Positions 7,207 to 19,868 are shown, counted from the first letter of the stretch. The stretch: DNA of 57,642 nucleotides from Pleurocapsales cyanobacterium LEGE 06147 (GCA_015207585.1 JADEWQ010000026.1:1-57642); one strand, 5' to 3'. The notes: generated by a model from the letters alone, not told the origin. Numbers and translations are program-made.

Positions 7207-10200
7207 TCAAAGCGTTACACCTTCAAGTTCTTCATCGGTCAACTCATACAACTCTTGTAATTTTTGCAACTTTTCTTCATCTGCTTGCCAAAAACCCCGT
7301 CCGTGCGCTTCTAACATTCGCCCCACAATATTACGGAAAGCTTCCGGATTAGCCTCTCGTAATCTATTTGCCATTGCCTCGTCCAAAGCATATGTGTTTG
7401 CAGCTTGGTCATATACCCAATCATCCCTAAAATTAGCCGTACCACCCCAACCAAGTAAAGCTGTCATGCGCTGGGATATTTCATAAGCACCGCCAGAACC
7501 CTGATTTACCATTGCTTCTGCCCATTTAGGGTTTAATAACTTAGTTCGATATTCCATGCGTAATAAATCTTGCAACTTGCGCGGGGTAGTATCTTTAGAA
7601 AAACTTTCGACAAAAGACGCATCCACTTTCTTGCCACTTTGTTTTTCGGCGGCGAGTTTGAGTCCTCCAGTATTACCGTAATATTCTTGGATGTCAGTTA
7701 ACCCATATTCAACCGAATCGATTTCTTGAACAATTCTTTCGCTAGTTTGCAACAATTGATTTAATACTTCTGGTCTTGCTTGTCCTTTATCCTTACGTCC
7801 GTAACTAAACACATTGCGATTCTTCCAGGTATTTGCCAACTCGTCGCTAGATTCCCAGTTACCATCGACAACTTGGTCATTTACTAAAGAACCGAAATCT
7901 CCTGCGGGATTAGAGAATAGTCGTGCCGTAGCATTCTCAACTCCTCGTGCTTGTAAATCTAAAGCATGCTTGCGGATAAAATTATCCTCTGGAGACTCAT
8001 CTGCTTCTGCCGCCCTTTGAAACAGGTCATCTAATAACTCAATAATATTGACAAAAGTATCGCGGAAAATCCCCGAAAGATTAGTTAACACATCAATGCG
8101 AGGGTGTCCTACTTCTCGAACTGACTTTAATTCGTAACGAACAATTCGTCCAGTTCCCTCCTTGACAGGTTCGGCACCAACTAATTCCAACAAAATCCCC
8201 AAGGACTCACCTTTAGTTTTAATCGCATCCAAACCCCACAACATCACTGCCACAGTTTCGGGATAAGTACCCTTTTCTTCGAGATGTTGGGCAATAATCT
8301 TCTTCCCAATCTCTCTTCCCCTCTCATAAGCAGCAGGCGAAGGCATCCGATAAGGATCTAAAGCATGGATATTCCTACCAGTAGGTAAAACTCCCGTTCC
8401 ATCCCTTAACAAATCCCCCCCAGGCGCAGGAGGAACATACTCCCCATTCAACCCCCTTAACAAATTAGTTAACTCCTCCGTATTTTGAGACAACAAATCC
8501 CTAATCCTCTGCGCCTCGTCTAACTTATCCTCATACCCTTCTATCTTTGCGTCCTTTGCTACGGACTTCAATGGGGCGAAGTGGTTCGCCCCCCAGTCCT
8601 CGCCTTTGCGAGAGACAATCTCATCAATCAAATCCGAAGACAAATCATCCCCAAAATAAGCCTCCAAATAAGACCTCAACTTCTCCTCATCAGGCACTTC
8701 TCCCAAAACATGCAAACCAGAAGAAAACAACCTTTGTTCTAATACCTGCAAATACTCATAAACCTTGACAAAATACTCATTAATCGCCTTCTTACTAAAC
8801 AAACGAGCATTTTCTACATTAAAAGCAATCCCTAGCTTTTCTCCCTCAGTAAACTTACAATCTGCATCCAAACCAGTATCGACAATTTTCTGACAAATAG
8901 CCTCTTTGAGAGCATAATTTTTCTCTGGATCTTCTCGATACTCGGCAATTAACTCTCGCAGTAATATTAATTCTTTATATAAACCAGCCCGACCATAAGG
9001 CGGTACGTTATGAGAAATTAAAACTCCATATCCTCTTCTTTTTGCCAGGATAGATTCAGAAGGATTATTAGCAGCATAAATATAAAGATTAGGCAGATTT
9101 CCTAATAAAATATCCGACCAAGAATAGCCAGTATTTCCTAAAGGCGAACCTGGCAACCATTCAACTGTTCCGTGCATGCCAAAATGCACTACTGCATCGG
9201 CTTGAAACTCATTTTGCAGCCATTTATAAAAAGCAGCATATTGGGGGTGCGGGGTCATATCTTTTTCAAACATTAACCGCATCGGATCGCCAGAGATACC
9301 GAGAGGAGGCTGTACGCCAATCCAAACATTACCGAGTTGAATTCCGCCGATATGGAAATCATCACCATAGGATTTAATTCCCGTTCCCGTCAAAGATTTC
9401 CATTGTTTTTCAATTCTGGTTGTTAATAAATAGCCCAACCATTTCTCTAATGTCTTGACATCAACAACAACTTGTCCTTTACCATCAGTTTTGATGCCAT
9501 CACCATTAAATTTTTCCAAAATTAAACGCAGATCGGCTTCATCAGCTTCTTTAACTTTATTAATTATTTCTTCTCCATCTTCAGGTAGGTCGCCAACTTG
9601 ATAGCCTTGTTCTTTTAAGGCTTGAAGCAATTTAAGCAAACTTTTTGGTACGTTTAATAAAGCAGCAGTTCCAGTTGCACCATATCCGGGAGGAAAACCG
9701 TATAAAATAATAGCAATTTTTCTTTCTGATGGTGGAGTTTGACGCAGTTTTAGCCAATTTTTAATCCTACCAGTAAGTCGTTTTAATCGCTCGGGAATGA
9801 GATAGATATCTTCTCCTACTAAACCCCCTAGAGGTACTGTATCGATCGCCCCATCTAATTCTGGCAAGGCATATAAAACTACGCTTTGTAAACCACCAAT
9901 TCCCTGTCTAGTCCATGAATGAATATCTTGAATCAATAAAGGTGCGGCAACTATATAGGGAACATTTTTAGCAGTTAAAATTTGTTTGGCAACTTCAACT
10001 TGTCTCCCCGCTTCCATAGAACCAGCGGGACCGCCTACTAAAGGAAAGCCGATAGTAGAAACGATCGCATCAACTTTGACGGCATCTTTTGCTAAAGATA
10101 GAGTTGCTTTATTTCCTTTTTCTATTTGTTCTTGTTCGTAAGTAGTGGTCATCCAATCTCTTACAGCTACATGACCTTCTACACCATTAATAAATATTGG

Positions 10201-11001
10201 TAAAGGAATTAATCCTTCTGCTTCAAAATGTTTAATTAATTGAGAAATGTAGGGTTGTTTGGTAATAACGTGCTTGCGATAAAGTAATATACCTACAATC
10301 GGAAATTGGCAATTAGTTACTTTTGACTTTTCTTGATACCACTCTAAATACTCTCGGGGAGAGGTAAAATAACCCTGATAATCTGGATACAATAAACCCA
10401 TATTAGGGGTTTCTATTACTGAAGGAATTTCGCCTACTTGTAGCCCTAAATATGTTTTCGCTAACGTCCAACACATGGCAGCAAAATTGTCTGCGCCGCC
10501 AGCATTCCAATAGCCATAAATAATCAGCCAATTGCGTAAATCTTGGACTTTTTGAGCGGGAATAAATTTAAGGAGTTTGGGACCAGTTTTGAGAAAGCTA
10601 ATATAACCGGCAAGCCTGTCTTCTTCCTTGCCTTTGCTAAACTTGTCGAGGATAAATTTAACGGGTTTGGGCATTCCTTTGGGGCGATCGCCAATAACAA
10701 ATTTACCCAACTGAGTAAGACTCATTAATTCTAAGGCTGACTCGAAGACGAGACGAATGGGAATGTGTTGCACTCTTTGACGCAGCCACATTACCTGATC
10801 GTAATCAAAAACGAGGCTGGCAAAGAAAACATCAGCATCTTGAAGGGCAGCTTCGATAGTTTCGGGAGAAGTGGCAATGTTGCGATCGCTAAATACTCTA
10901 ATATCTAATTCCGGACAACGGGATGTAGCTAATTTGGCTGCTTGACGGTACAGATTAGCGTTAAACGACTCAAAGCCAGCAATCAAGACAATGCGTTTCA
11001 T
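7207..11001 (-). CDS. chlH: Magnesium-chelatase subunit H / CobN-family large chelatase subunit (ChlH homologue)
   Basis: 1264 residues. It matches the ChlH/BchH/CobN family over its whole length: HFGMHGTVEWLPGSPLGN mid-protein, NGEYVPPAPGGDLLRDG, ALDPYRMPSPAAYERG, MLWGLDAIKTKGES and RMTALLGWGGTANFRDDW. The C-terminal half is very ChlH-like. These large subunits bind the porphyrin (protoporphyrin IX or hydrogenobyrinate) and receive Mg or Co with the help of ChlI/ChlD-type AAA+ partners. It is shorter than the usual ~1330-residue ChlH and starts with its own N-terminus (MKRIVLIAGFESFNANLYRQ), so it may be the second ChlH paralogue found in some cyanobacteria, or a cobalt chelatase. The neighbours (Ni/Co import, iron uptake) leave the metal open. 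An in-frame palindrome at 8563-8599 adds an atypical stretch (GEDWGANHFAPLKSVAKD). Confidence 0.88.
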   Translation of the reverse strand: MKRIVLIAGFESFNANLYRQAAKLATSRCPELDIRVFSDRNIATSPETIEAALQDADVFFASLVFDYDQVMWLRQRVQHIPIRLVFESALELMSLTQLGKFVIGDRPKGMPKPVKFILDKFSKGKEEDRLAGYISFLKTGPKLLKFIPAQKVQDLRNWLIIYGYWNAGGADNFAAMCWTLAKTYLGLQVGEIPSVIETPNMGLLYPDYQGYFTSPREYLEWYQEKSKVTNCQFPIVGILLYRKHVITKQPYISQLIKHFEAEGLIPLPIFINGVEGHVAVRDWMTTTYEQEQIEKGNKATLSLAKDAVKVDAIVSTIGFPLVGGPAGSMEAGRQVEVAKQILTAKNVPYIVAAPLLIQDIHSWTRQGIGGLQSVVLYALPELDGAIDTVPLGGLVGEDIYLIPERLKRLTGRIKNWLKLRQTPPSERKIAIILYGFPPGYGATGTAALLNVPKSLLKLLQALKEQGYQVGDLPEDGEEIINKVKEADEADLRLILEKFNGDGIKTDGKGQVVVDVKTLEKWLGYLLTTRIEKQWKSLTGTGIKSYGDDFHIGGIQLGNVWIGVQPPLGISGDPMRLMFEKDMTPHPQYAAFYKWLQNEFQADAVVHFGMHGTVEWLPGSPLGNTGYSWSDILLGNLPNLYIYAANNPSESILAKRRGYGVLISHNVPPYGRAGLYKELILLRELIAEYREDPEKNYALKEAICQKIVDTGLDADCKFTEGEKLGIAFNVENARLFSKKAINEYFVKVYEYLQVLEQRLFSSGLHVLGEVPDEEKLRSYLEAYFGDDLSSDLIDEIVSRKGEDWGANHFAPLKSVAKDAKIEGYEDKLDEAQRIRDLLSQNTEELTNLLRGLNGEYVPPAPGGDLLRDGTGVLPTGRNIHALDPYRMPSPAAYERGREIGKKIIAQHLEEKGTYPETVAVMLWGLDAIKTKGESLGILLELVGAEPVKEGTGRIVRYELKSVREVGHPRIDVLTNLSGIFRDTFVNIIELLDDLFQRAAEADESPEDNFIRKHALDLQARGVENATARLFSNPAGDFGSLVNDQVVDGNWESSDELANTWKNRNVFSYGRKDKGQARPEVLNQLLQTSERIVQEIDSVEYGLTDIQEYYGNTGGLKLAAEKQSGKKVDASFVESFSKDTTPRKLQDLLRMEYRTKLLNPKWAEAMVNQGSGGAYEISQRMTALLGWGGTANFRDDWVYDQAANTYALDEAMANRLREANPEAFRNIVGRMLEAHGRGFWQADEEKLQKLQELYELTDEELEGVTL
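8563..8599. repeat. Nested palindrome inside the chlH homologue
   Basis: GGACT (8563-8567) ... GGGGCGAA-GTGG-TTCGCCCC (8573-8592) ... AGTCC (8595-8599). The 8-bp inner stem has a 4-nt loop and an outer 5-bp stem. It lies inside coding sequence without breaking the frame, at a point where the family shows a variable linker. Confidence 0.65.
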
Positions 11002-11178
11002 ATTTCCAGCTTCTTAAAATTTCTTGATATTCCTACTACGATCCTAAAAGAAATTTTTCAGCGATAGACCGAATGTAAAGTTAGACTGTAAAGATTTTGC
11101 GAGCGCCGATCGCTGTCACTGCATTGATATTCACAAAGTTTAATACTGAGAAATTATTTTAGTTGAAGTGTTTTAGCT

Positions 11179-11508
11179 ATGAATCTGGTATCTTTTGATG
11201 TTTTGATGCAATTATTGCGCGATCGCTCTTTATTTTTAAGTGAAATTGAAGAAGGTAAACAACTAGATAAAAAAATAATTTCTTTATTGCTTTATAGCTC
11301 GGCATTTTTTGCTTTATATGGAACAATTATCGGTTCAACACATGGCTGGTTACAGATGTTATCTTCTGGTTTTAAACTACCAGCTTTATATTTATTAACT
11401 TTATTAATTTGTTTGCCGACTCTTTATTTTTTTGATGTTATTTTTGGTTCACAACGTACTTTTACTCAATATGTAACTCTACTTTTAGCTTCCATGTCGA
11501 TGAATTAA
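11179..11508 (+). pseudogene. Truncated Yip1-like membrane protein (N-terminal part)
   Basis: 109 residues (MNLVSFDVLMQLLRD...) with two membrane segments (about 34-52 and 66-86). It resembles the N-terminal half of a conserved cyanobacterial membrane protein of 200+ residues often annotated as actin-binding WH2 or Yip1-type, from memory. The frame ends abruptly at SMSMN-TAA where relatives continue with more helices. Another frame stays open immediately downstream to 11731, so a deletion plus frameshift is likely. Function unknown. Confidence 0.5.
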
Positions 11509-11731
11509 CAAAAAATAGTCTCATTAATAGTATTGAACTAGAAAAAATTATTAAACACAACCAACAAATCAAAAGCGATCGCTCTCAAATATTTGCCGAT
11601 CTGGAAGAAAATTTAATTCAAGTTTTATCACTAACTGATAATAATAAGATTGGTAGTGAAGCTCAACAACTATTAACAGAAGTTATCCAGATTGGTCTTA
11701 GCGTACATCAGGAAGTAAGAAGCTTGTACTA
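11502..11731 (+). pseudogene. Downstream open frame, possible C-terminal remnant
   Basis: Reads ELTKNSLINSIELEKIIKHN... to VHQEVRSLY-TAA, 76 codons without a stop, beginning inside the end of the preceding frame and shifted relative to it. It has no good start codon or ribosome site of its own. It is helical and charged. It may be the C-terminal tail of the broken membrane protein or of a lost neighbour. Confidence 0.4.
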
Positions 11732-11873
11732 AATAGAGTTATTTTTGTAATCTAAATTTACTCAATTCAAAAAGATGTTAAGAATTGATCTATTTCGGTA
11801 AATAACTAATGATAGTAGTTTCAAAATTAAAAAAATAGGGCTTTTTTTGAAGCTATAGCTATGGAGGATAATT

Positions 11874-13346
11874 ATGGTCACCGCTACAAGACCAGAACAA
11901 AAGGTAAAAATTGGACCGACTAAGCTGCTAATTAACAATGAATGGGTAGAAAGTGTCTCTGGTAAACGGTTTGAGACGATTAATCCCGCTACGGGAGAAG
12001 TCATTTGTGATGTTGCCGAGGCAGATGCAGTCGATGTAGATAAAGCAGTAGAAGCAGCGCGAAAAGCTTTTAATAGTGGTGAATGGCGGCAGTTGTCAGC
12101 TAGAAAGCGTGGAGAATTACTCTACAAACTAGCCGATCTCATTGAAGAAAATAAAGAAGAATTAGCACGACTGGAAACTTTAGACAATGGCAAGCCGCTT
12201 TCTGAGTCACTCAATATAGACTTGCCCTTTGTCATCGAGTGCTATCGCTACTATGCTGGCTGGGCTGATAAAATTCAGGGTAAGACTATTCCGATTAGCG
12301 GTTCTTACTTCTGCTACACCCGTCACGAACCAGTGGGCGTAGTCGGTCAAATTATTCCCTGGAATTTTCCGTTGCTAATGCAAGCCTGGAAACTAGCACC
12401 AGCCTTGGCAGCAGGTAATACCCTGGTTCTCAAAACAGCAGAACAAACTCCTCTATCAGCACTGCGGGTAGGCGAATTAATTTTGGAAGCTGGTTTTCCT
12501 CCCGGTGTGGTTAATATTCTCTCCGGTTATGGACCAACCGCAGGCGCGGCGATCGCCCGTCATATGGATATCGATAAGGTAGCCTTTACTGGTTCGACCG
12601 AAGTAGGACATCTAATTATGGAAGCGGCTGCCAAGAGCAATCTCAAGCGCGTTACCCTCGAATTGGGCGGTAAGAGTCCCAATATCGTCTTTGCCGATGC
12701 CGACCTCGATCTGGCAATCGAAGGTTCTCACCATGCTTTGTTTTTTAACCAAGGTCAGTGTTGCAATGCCGGTTCGCGACTGTTTGTTGAAGAAAAATGC
12801 TACGACGAATTTGTGGCTAAGTCAGTAGAAAAAGCCAAACAACGCAAGGTAGGCGATCCGTTTGCTCCCGATACCAAACAAGGTCCACAAGTAGACCAAG
12901 ACCAGTTCGACAAAATAATGAGCTATATCAAATCGGGAATGCGTCAAGGGGCAAAAATGTTGTGTGGCGGTCATCGGATCGGCGATCGCGGCTATTTTAT
13001 CGAGCCGACAGTCTTCGCTGATGTCCAAGATGAAATGAAAATTGCTCGGGAAGAGATTTTTGGTCCCGTGATGAGCATTATTAAGTTCGGGGATATCGAC
13101 GAGCTTATCGAGCGGGCAAATAAAACGATTTATGGTCTGGCAGCAGGCGTATGGACGAGGGATATTTCTAAAGCACACGCGATCGCTAATAATATTCGCG
13201 CTGGTACTGTCTGGATCAATTGCTACCATGCCTTCGATATTGCCGCACCCTTCGGAGGTTTCAAACAATCTGGAATGGGTCGCGAACTGGGCGAGTATGG
13301 CTTACAACAATACACCGAAGTTAAGACGGTGACGGTGAAACTTTAA
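11874..13346 (+). CDS. NAD(P)-dependent aldehyde dehydrogenase
   Basis: 490 residues, full length for the ALDH superfamily. Cofactor and catalytic motifs are in place: [10 protein letters not shown] (about 164), the catalytic Glu in ELGGKSPN (about 263), the catalytic Cys in [12 protein letters not shown] (about 292-303), and EEIFGPV (about 395). It oxidises an aldehyde to the acid; the sequence is closest in feel to class 1/2 ALDH (betaine or retinal type), but the substrate cannot be fixed. A strong ribosome site GGAGG lies 7 bp before ATG. A monocistronic unit, closed by a terminator at 13395-13436. Confidence 0.93.
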   Translation: MVTATRPEQKVKIGPTKLLINNEWVESVSGKRFETINPATGEVICDVAEADAVDVDKAVEAARKAFNSGEWRQLSARKRGELLYKLADLIEENKEELARLETLDNGKPLSESLNIDLPFVIECYRYYAGWADKIQGKTIPISGSYFCYTRHEPVGVVGQIIPWNFPLLMQAWKLAPALAAGNTLVLKTAEQTPLSALRVGELILEAGFPPGVVNILSGYGPTAGAAIARHMDIDKVAFTGSTEVGHLIMEAAAKSNLKRVTLELGGKSPNIVFADADLDLAIEGSHHALFFNQGQCCNAGSRLFVEEKCYDEFVAKSVEKAKQRKVGDPFAPDTKQGPQVDQDQFDKIMSYIKSGMRQGAKMLCGGHRIGDRGYFIEPTVFADVQDEMKIAREEIFGPVMSIIKFGDIDELIERANKTIYGLAAGVWTRDISKAHAIANNIRAGTVWINCYHAFDIAAPFGGFKQSGMGRELGEYGLQQYTEVKTVTVKL

Positions 13347-13394
13347 ACAAATCTCGTTAATTAACTTTTCTTTTAATTTTAGTCAGTCACTGAG

Positions 13395-13436
13395 ACTTTC
13401 GTTATGGTAGCGCGACATCATGACGAAAGTTTTTTT
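13395..13436 (+). terminator. Rho-independent terminator after the aldehyde dehydrogenase gene
   Basis: ACTTTCGT (13395-13402) pairs with ACGAAAGT (13423-13430), followed directly by six more T. Confidence 0.7.
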
Positions 13437-13472
13437 AGGCATCTCAATTAATTGTCTTATTGCAAATTAGAT

Positions 13473-13507
13473 AAAAAAAATAGGAATGATTAATTATTAA
13501 TCATTCC
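13473..13507 (-). terminator. Rho-independent terminator of ftsH
   Basis: GGAATGATTAAT (13483-13494) and ATTAATCATTCC (13496-13507) form a 12-bp stem. On the minus strand it is followed by TATTTTTTTTAT, a classical U-tract. It ends 22 bp beyond the ftsH stop. Confidence 0.8.
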
Positions 13508-13529
13508 CTAAACATAATAAATTTAAAGA

Positions 13530-15419
13530 CTACAGTTGCGGGACAAACTGTTCTTTTTCCGGTACTTCCGTATACTCGGCGACAATCTGACGAAACTCTT
13601 CGCCGTCAATACTTTCTTTTTCAATTAAAAGATCGACTAAACGGTCGATAACTTCCCGATTTTCGCGAATAAGTTTCCGTGCTAGTAGGTGACCGTACTC
13701 AGCAAGTTGGCGCACTTGCTCGTCAATGCGCGAAGCCACTTCTTCAGAATATTCGGAACGAGACATTAAACCAGCACCGAGGAATACTTCTCCCTCTTGA
13801 CCTCCGAGGGAAACCGGACCTAAATCGCTCATGCCAAAACGAGTTACCATTTGCCGTGCCATTTCAGTTACTTGTTGCAAGTCACCGCCTGCACCCGTAG
13901 TAACTTCATCGTGACCGAAGATTTCTTCTTCCGCCGCTCGACCGCCCATTGCGCCTGCAATTCGTGCCATCAACTGGGCTTTGGTAATCAATCCCTGCTC
14001 TTCATTAGGCATAAACCAAGTCAAACCTTGAGCTTGTCCCCGCGGGATTAAAGTGACTTTTTGAACGGGATCGTGGTCTTTAAGCAAGGTACCCACAATA
14101 GCGTGACCGACTTCGTGGTAGGCAATCAGCCGCTTACTTTTACCATCAACCAGGGGAGTGCCTTCCATACCTGCTACGACGCGATCGACAGCATCGTCGA
14201 TTTCTGGCATGGAAATTGCTTCTTTACGTCTTCTCGCTGTTAAAATTGCCGCTTCGTTGAGCAAGTTGGCTAAATCGGCACCCGTAAAACCAGGAGTACG
14301 ACGAGCGATCGCCTCCAAAGATACTTCGGGAGCTAATTTTTTGTTGCGAGCATGTACTTCTAGAATTTCCAAACGACCTTTGATATCGGGACTGTCAACA
14401 ATGACCTGACGGTCAAAGCGTCCCGGACGCATTAAAGCCGAGTCAAGAACGTCGGGACGGTTAGTTGCCGCAATGATAATAATACCAGTATTGCCTTCAA
14501 AACCATCCATTTCGGTTAAGAGTTGGTTTAGGGTTTGTTCCCGTTCGTCGTTACCGCCGCCGATACCCGCACCCCGTTGACGACCGACTGCATCGATTTC
14601 ATCGATAAAAATTAAACAGGGAGCATTTTCTTTGGCTTTTTTAAACAAGTCTCGGACGCGAGAAGCACCAACCCCAACGAACATCTCGACAAACTCAGAA
14701 CCAGAGATGCTAAAAAAAGGAACTCCAGCTTCCCCGGCGATCGCTTTTGCTAAAAGAGTTTTTCCCGTTCCTGGAGGTCCAATTAATAGTACTCCTTTGG
14801 GAATTTTTGCCCCTACGGCAGTAAAGCGTTCTGGCTGTTTGAGGAAGGTCACGACTTCTTGCAACTCTTCTTTAGCTTCGTCAATTCCAGCTACGTCATC
14901 AAATTTGATCCCCGTCTTCGCTTCCATCTGGAAACGAGCGCGCGATTTGCCAAAACTCATAGCTTGACCGGGACCGCCAGGAATATTGCTAGAGCGACGG
15001 AAAAGAAAGAATAAAGCAGCGATAAGCAAAATGGGAAAGAACAAATTACCTATTAATCCCAAGAGCGCTCCATCGTTACTTGCCGGATGGTAATCGAAGC
15101 TGACATCCGCTTCCCTGAGTTTAGCGATCAAGTTGGGAGAATTGGCAGGTAAATCTACTCTTAATTTCTGTAGTCGATTATCCAGTTCGGGATCAGTTGC
15201 CTGGACAATTGCCGTTCTGCCATTTTCGTACAATTCTACACTAGTCACTCTCCCACTATTGAGATAGTCTAAAAAGCGACCATAAGTCATGCGGGTGCTG
15301 GCAGTATTGTTCCCTAAGCTAGCAGCATTCGGGGATATGGTTCCCTGCCAAAGGAAAAAACCCACCACCAATAGGGGCAATGCCCAGAGTATTATGATTC
15401 TCCAAGAAAATTTTTTCAT
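13530..15419 (-). CDS. ftsH: ATP-dependent zinc metalloprotease FtsH
   Basis: 629 residues. Two N-terminal membrane helices (about 6-24 and 119-140) bracket a lumenal or periplasmic domain. The AAA domain has Walker A GPPGTGKT (214-221), Walker [10 protein letters not shown] (about 268-276) and second-region-of-homology Arg residues (RPGRFDR). The protease domain has the zinc site HEVGH (435-439). Cyanobacteria have several FtsH proteins acting in thylakoid or plasma membrane, for example in D1 turnover; which paralogue this is cannot be decided here. A single gene with its own terminator. Call firm. Confidence 0.96.
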   Translation of the reverse strand: MKKFSWRIIILWALPLLVVGFFLWQGTISPNAASLGNNTASTRMTYGRFLDYLNSGRVTSVELYENGRTAIVQATDPELDNRLQKLRVDLPANSPNLIAKLREADVSFDYHPASNDGALLGLIGNLFFPILLIAALFFLFRRSSNIPGGPGQAMSFGKSRARFQMEAKTGIKFDDVAGIDEAKEELQEVVTFLKQPERFTAVGAKIPKGVLLIGPPGTGKTLLAKAIAGEAGVPFFSISGSEFVEMFVGVGASRVRDLFKKAKENAPCLIFIDEIDAVGRQRGAGIGGGNDEREQTLNQLLTEMDGFEGNTGIIIIAATNRPDVLDSALMRPGRFDRQVIVDSPDIKGRLEILEVHARNKKLAPEVSLEAIARRTPGFTGADLANLLNEAAILTARRRKEAISMPEIDDAVDRVVAGMEGTPLVDGKSKRLIAYHEVGHAIVGTLLKDHDPVQKVTLIPRGQAQGLTWFMPNEEQGLITKAQLMARIAGAMGGRAAEEEIFGHDEVTTGAGGDLQQVTEMARQMVTRFGMSDLGPVSLGGQEGEVFLGAGLMSRSEYSEEVASRIDEQVRQLAEYGHLLARKLIRENREVIDRLVDLLIEKESIDGEEFRQIVAEYTEVPEKEQFVPQL

Positions 15420-15637
15420 AAGCTGAAGCTAAGTTTAAGCAACTATTAAAGAAAGTATTATTGGGGCTATTTGGTTCTATCTAGGTATTTGTCTAGCTTT
15501 TATCGAATTTCAATTGATAGTACTAGTTTAAAGTCGTACATTTAAATTCTTTTTTGTCAAGATGTTTTGCCCTAATTTTGAATTAGCTTAATTAAATTTA
15601 ACGTAATTCTCATCTTGAAAGCAAGCAGGAAAAAACA

Positions 15638-15670
15638 AGCGTGCCTGCTAACAATCGTGATAGGCACGCT
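15638..15670 (-). terminator. Rho-independent terminator of petH
   Basis: AGCGTGCCT (15638-15646) and AGGCACGCT (15662-15670) form a 9-bp stem; reading the minus strand it is followed by TGTTTTTT. It begins about 30 bp beyond the petH stop. Confidence 0.8.
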
Positions 15671-15701
15671 CCTTTAGACTTGAGAGTTAATAATTCAGAA
15701 T

Positions 15702-17613
<1,912 letters not shown>

Positions 17614-18609
17614 ATGACCACTGATCTAGACCGCGTGGTAATTATTGGGGTAGCAGGAGACTCCGGTTGCGGTAAATCAACTTTTTTAAGGCGTTTAGCC
17701 GATTTATTTGGTGAACAATTTATGACAGTCATTTGTTTGGATGACTATCATAGTTTAGATCGCCAAGGTAGAAAAAAAGCAGGAGTTACTGCTCTTAATC
17801 CCAAGGCAAACAACTTTGACCTAATGTACGAGCAAATTAAAGCTCTCAAAGAAGGTAAAGCGATTGACAAACCGATTTACAATCACGAAACGGGAATGAT
17901 AGATCCCCCAGAAAGGATCGAACCCAATAAAGTAATAGTGATTGAGGGACTTCACCCACTGTACGATGAAAGAGTGCGATCGCTAGTAGATTTTAGTGTC
18001 TATCTCGATATCAGCGATGAAGTAAAAATTAAGTGGAAAATCCAGCGAGATATGGCTGAGAGAGGGCACTCTTATGAAGATGTTATCGCCTCAATTAATT
18101 CTAGAAAACCAGATTTTAAAGCATATATCGAACCCCAAAGAGAATACGCAGATGTAGTAATTCAAGTATTACCGACTCAATTAATTGACGATAAAAATAG
18201 CAATCTCCTGCGCGTTCGTCTAATTCAAAAAGAAGGAGTCGAAAACTTCGAGCCAGTTTACTTATTTGATGAAGGTTCGACCATTGATTGGAGACCCTGT
18301 GGACGCAAGCTTACCTGTGCTTATCCCGGTATCAAAATGTTCTATGGACCCGATAGTTTTTACGGTCACGAAGTCTCTATCCTAGAGGTAGATGGTCAAT
18401 TCGATAACTTAGAAGAAATGATTTATATCGAAAGCCATCTGAGCAAAACTGGTACGACCCATTATGGTGAAATGACCGAACTGCTTTTGCAACACAAGGA
18501 TTATCCTGGTTCTAATAACGGTACGGGTTTGTTCCAGGTTTTGGTAGGGTTAAAAATGCGAGAAACCTATGAGAAACTGACTTTAGCCAAAGAACCCGCT
18601 CAAGTCTAG
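17614..18609 (+). CDS. prk: Phosphoribulokinase
   Basis: 331 residues from ATG 17614 (ribosome site AGAGGGA, 3 bp before); an upstream TTG-initiated extension to 17560 is unlikely because family proteins begin about here. It phosphorylates ribulose 5-phosphate to ribulose 1,5-bisphosphate in the Calvin cycle. P-loop GVAGDSGCGKSTF (Cys within it is the known redox-sensitive site), a second Cys in VICLDDYH, and a C-terminal pair (RPCGRKLTCAYPG) are visible. Thiol control with CP12 and thioredoxin is expected from the family. Neighbour of petH, so NADPH production and CO2 fixation genes are adjacent. Confidence 0.96.
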   Translation: MTTDLDRVVIIGVAGDSGCGKSTFLRRLADLFGEQFMTVICLDDYHSLDRQGRKKAGVTALNPKANNFDLMYEQIKALKEGKAIDKPIYNHETGMIDPPERIEPNKVIVIEGLHPLYDERVRSLVDFSVYLDISDEVKIKWKIQRDMAERGHSYEDVIASINSRKPDFKAYIEPQREYADVVIQVLPTQLIDDKNSNLLRVRLIQKEGVENFEPVYLFDEGSTIDWRPCGRKLTCAYPGIKMFYGPDSFYGHEVSILEVDGQFDNLEEMIYIESHLSKTGTTHYGEMTELLLQHKDYPGSNNGTGLFQVLVGLKMRETYEKLTLAKEPAQV

Positions 18610-18650
18610 CTAAATATTTTTAACTCAAATTTCATTACTTGTTTGAGTTT

Positions 18651-18695
18651 CGCGGGAGATTTACCTTGGCTCTCGCGATTTTATTATTTGTGCTA
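18651..18695 (+). terminator. Probable terminator of prk
   Basis: TCGCGGGAGA pairs with TCTCGCGA (one bulge) and is followed by TTTTATTATTT, about 45 bp after the prk stop. Confidence 0.55.
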
Positions 18696-18888
18696 TCTTA
18701 GAAAGGCTGTTTAAATTCACACATTCAGGATTTCGGGTGTTTTTGCTCAAGCAGAAATCCATAGGGGGTTTATTAGCTTCTGCGGCAACTTTATGGCGGC
18801 TAATATGCCATATCAACATTTAGCTTTGCTGTTTTCAGAAGATAGCCCTTCCTGAATGGAGGATAAACCCGAAAAAGGAGAAAAAAAT

Positions 18889-19716
18889 ATGCCAGTTGTT
18901 TCCCTCGCAGAACTGTTAGAGTCTGGGGTTCACTTCGGCCATCAAACCCGTCGTTGGAACCCAAAAATGTCCCCCTATATCTATACCGCTCGTAACGGTG
19001 TTCATATTATTGATTTAGTGCAAACTGCTCAACTGCTCGAAGATGCTTACGATTATATGCGTACGTCTTCAGAAAAAGGCAGAAAAGTTTTGTTTGTAGG
19101 TACAAAACGCCAAGCAGCAGGGATTATTGCTCAAGAAGCCAGTCGTTGCGGATCTTATTATGTCAATCAGCGGTGGTTGGGAGGAATGCTCACCAACTGG
19201 GAAACTATCAAAGGAAGAGTCGAACGACTCAAAGAACTAGAGCATTTAGAAGAAACCGGTAACATTGACAAAAGACCAAAAAAAGAAGGTGCCGTGTTGC
19301 GCCGGGAATTAAACAAACTCCAAAAATATCTCAGCGGAATTAAGCTGATGCGTAAGGTTCCCGATATCGTTGTTATCGTCGACCAGAAAAGGGAACACAA
19401 CGCCATCATGGAATGCCAAAAGCTAGGAATTCCGATTGTTTCTATTCTCGATACTAATTGCGATCCCGAGTTAGTCGATATTCCTATTCCCGCCAATGAC
19501 GATGCTATTCGTTCGATCAAGCTTATCATTGGTAAGTTGGCTGATGCTATCTATGAAGGTCGTCACGGTCAACCGGATACTCAAGAAGATTACGAAGAAT
19601 TTGAAGAAGGAATGGAAGAGACAGACTATTCCGAAGCAGAAGATGAAGAAGAACTTGCCAATTACGCTGAAAGTGACTACGAAGAGTACAACGAAGATGA
19701 AGACAGCGAAGAATAG
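18889..19716 (+). CDS. rpsB: 30S ribosomal protein S2
   Basis: 275 residues from ATG 18889 ([20 protein letters not shown]), preceded by AAAAAGGAG; an in-frame ATG 33 bp upstream is less likely. Core motifs [32 protein letters not shown] and [24 protein letters not shown] are intact. The C-terminus is a long acidic tail (about 40 residues, mostly Glu/Asp) as in other cyanobacterial S2 proteins. First gene of the conserved rpsB-tsf pair. Its 270-bp leader after prk might carry autoregulation, but I cannot define a structure. Confidence 0.96.
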   Translation: MPVVSLAELLESGVHFGHQTRRWNPKMSPYIYTARNGVHIIDLVQTAQLLEDAYDYMRTSSEKGRKVLFVGTKRQAAGIIAQEASRCGSYYVNQRWLGGMLTNWETIKGRVERLKELEHLEETGNIDKRPKKEGAVLRRELNKLQKYLSGIKLMRKVPDIVVIVDQKREHNAIMECQKLGIPIVSILDTNCDPELVDIPIPANDDAIRSIKLIIGKLADAIYEGRHGQPDTQEDYEEFEEGMEETDYSEAEDEEELANYAESDYEEYNEDEDSEE

Positions 19717-19868
19717 AACAGTGCGCGATATTGCACAATATTTTAAGGGCAATTTTAATGGTTGCCTTTGACAATGTGCTGTCTGGTCTGCGGCTTCGGC
19801 CGTCTCGCCCAAATCGAATTAACAAAGCTAATTTGTCATCATCGTTATAGAGACAGGAATTAAAAAAT

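Noticed and set aside
7060-7260. Open frame between FTR1 and the chlH homologue
   Set aside because: Overlaps the chlH 3' end and consists of intergenic repeat-like DNA.
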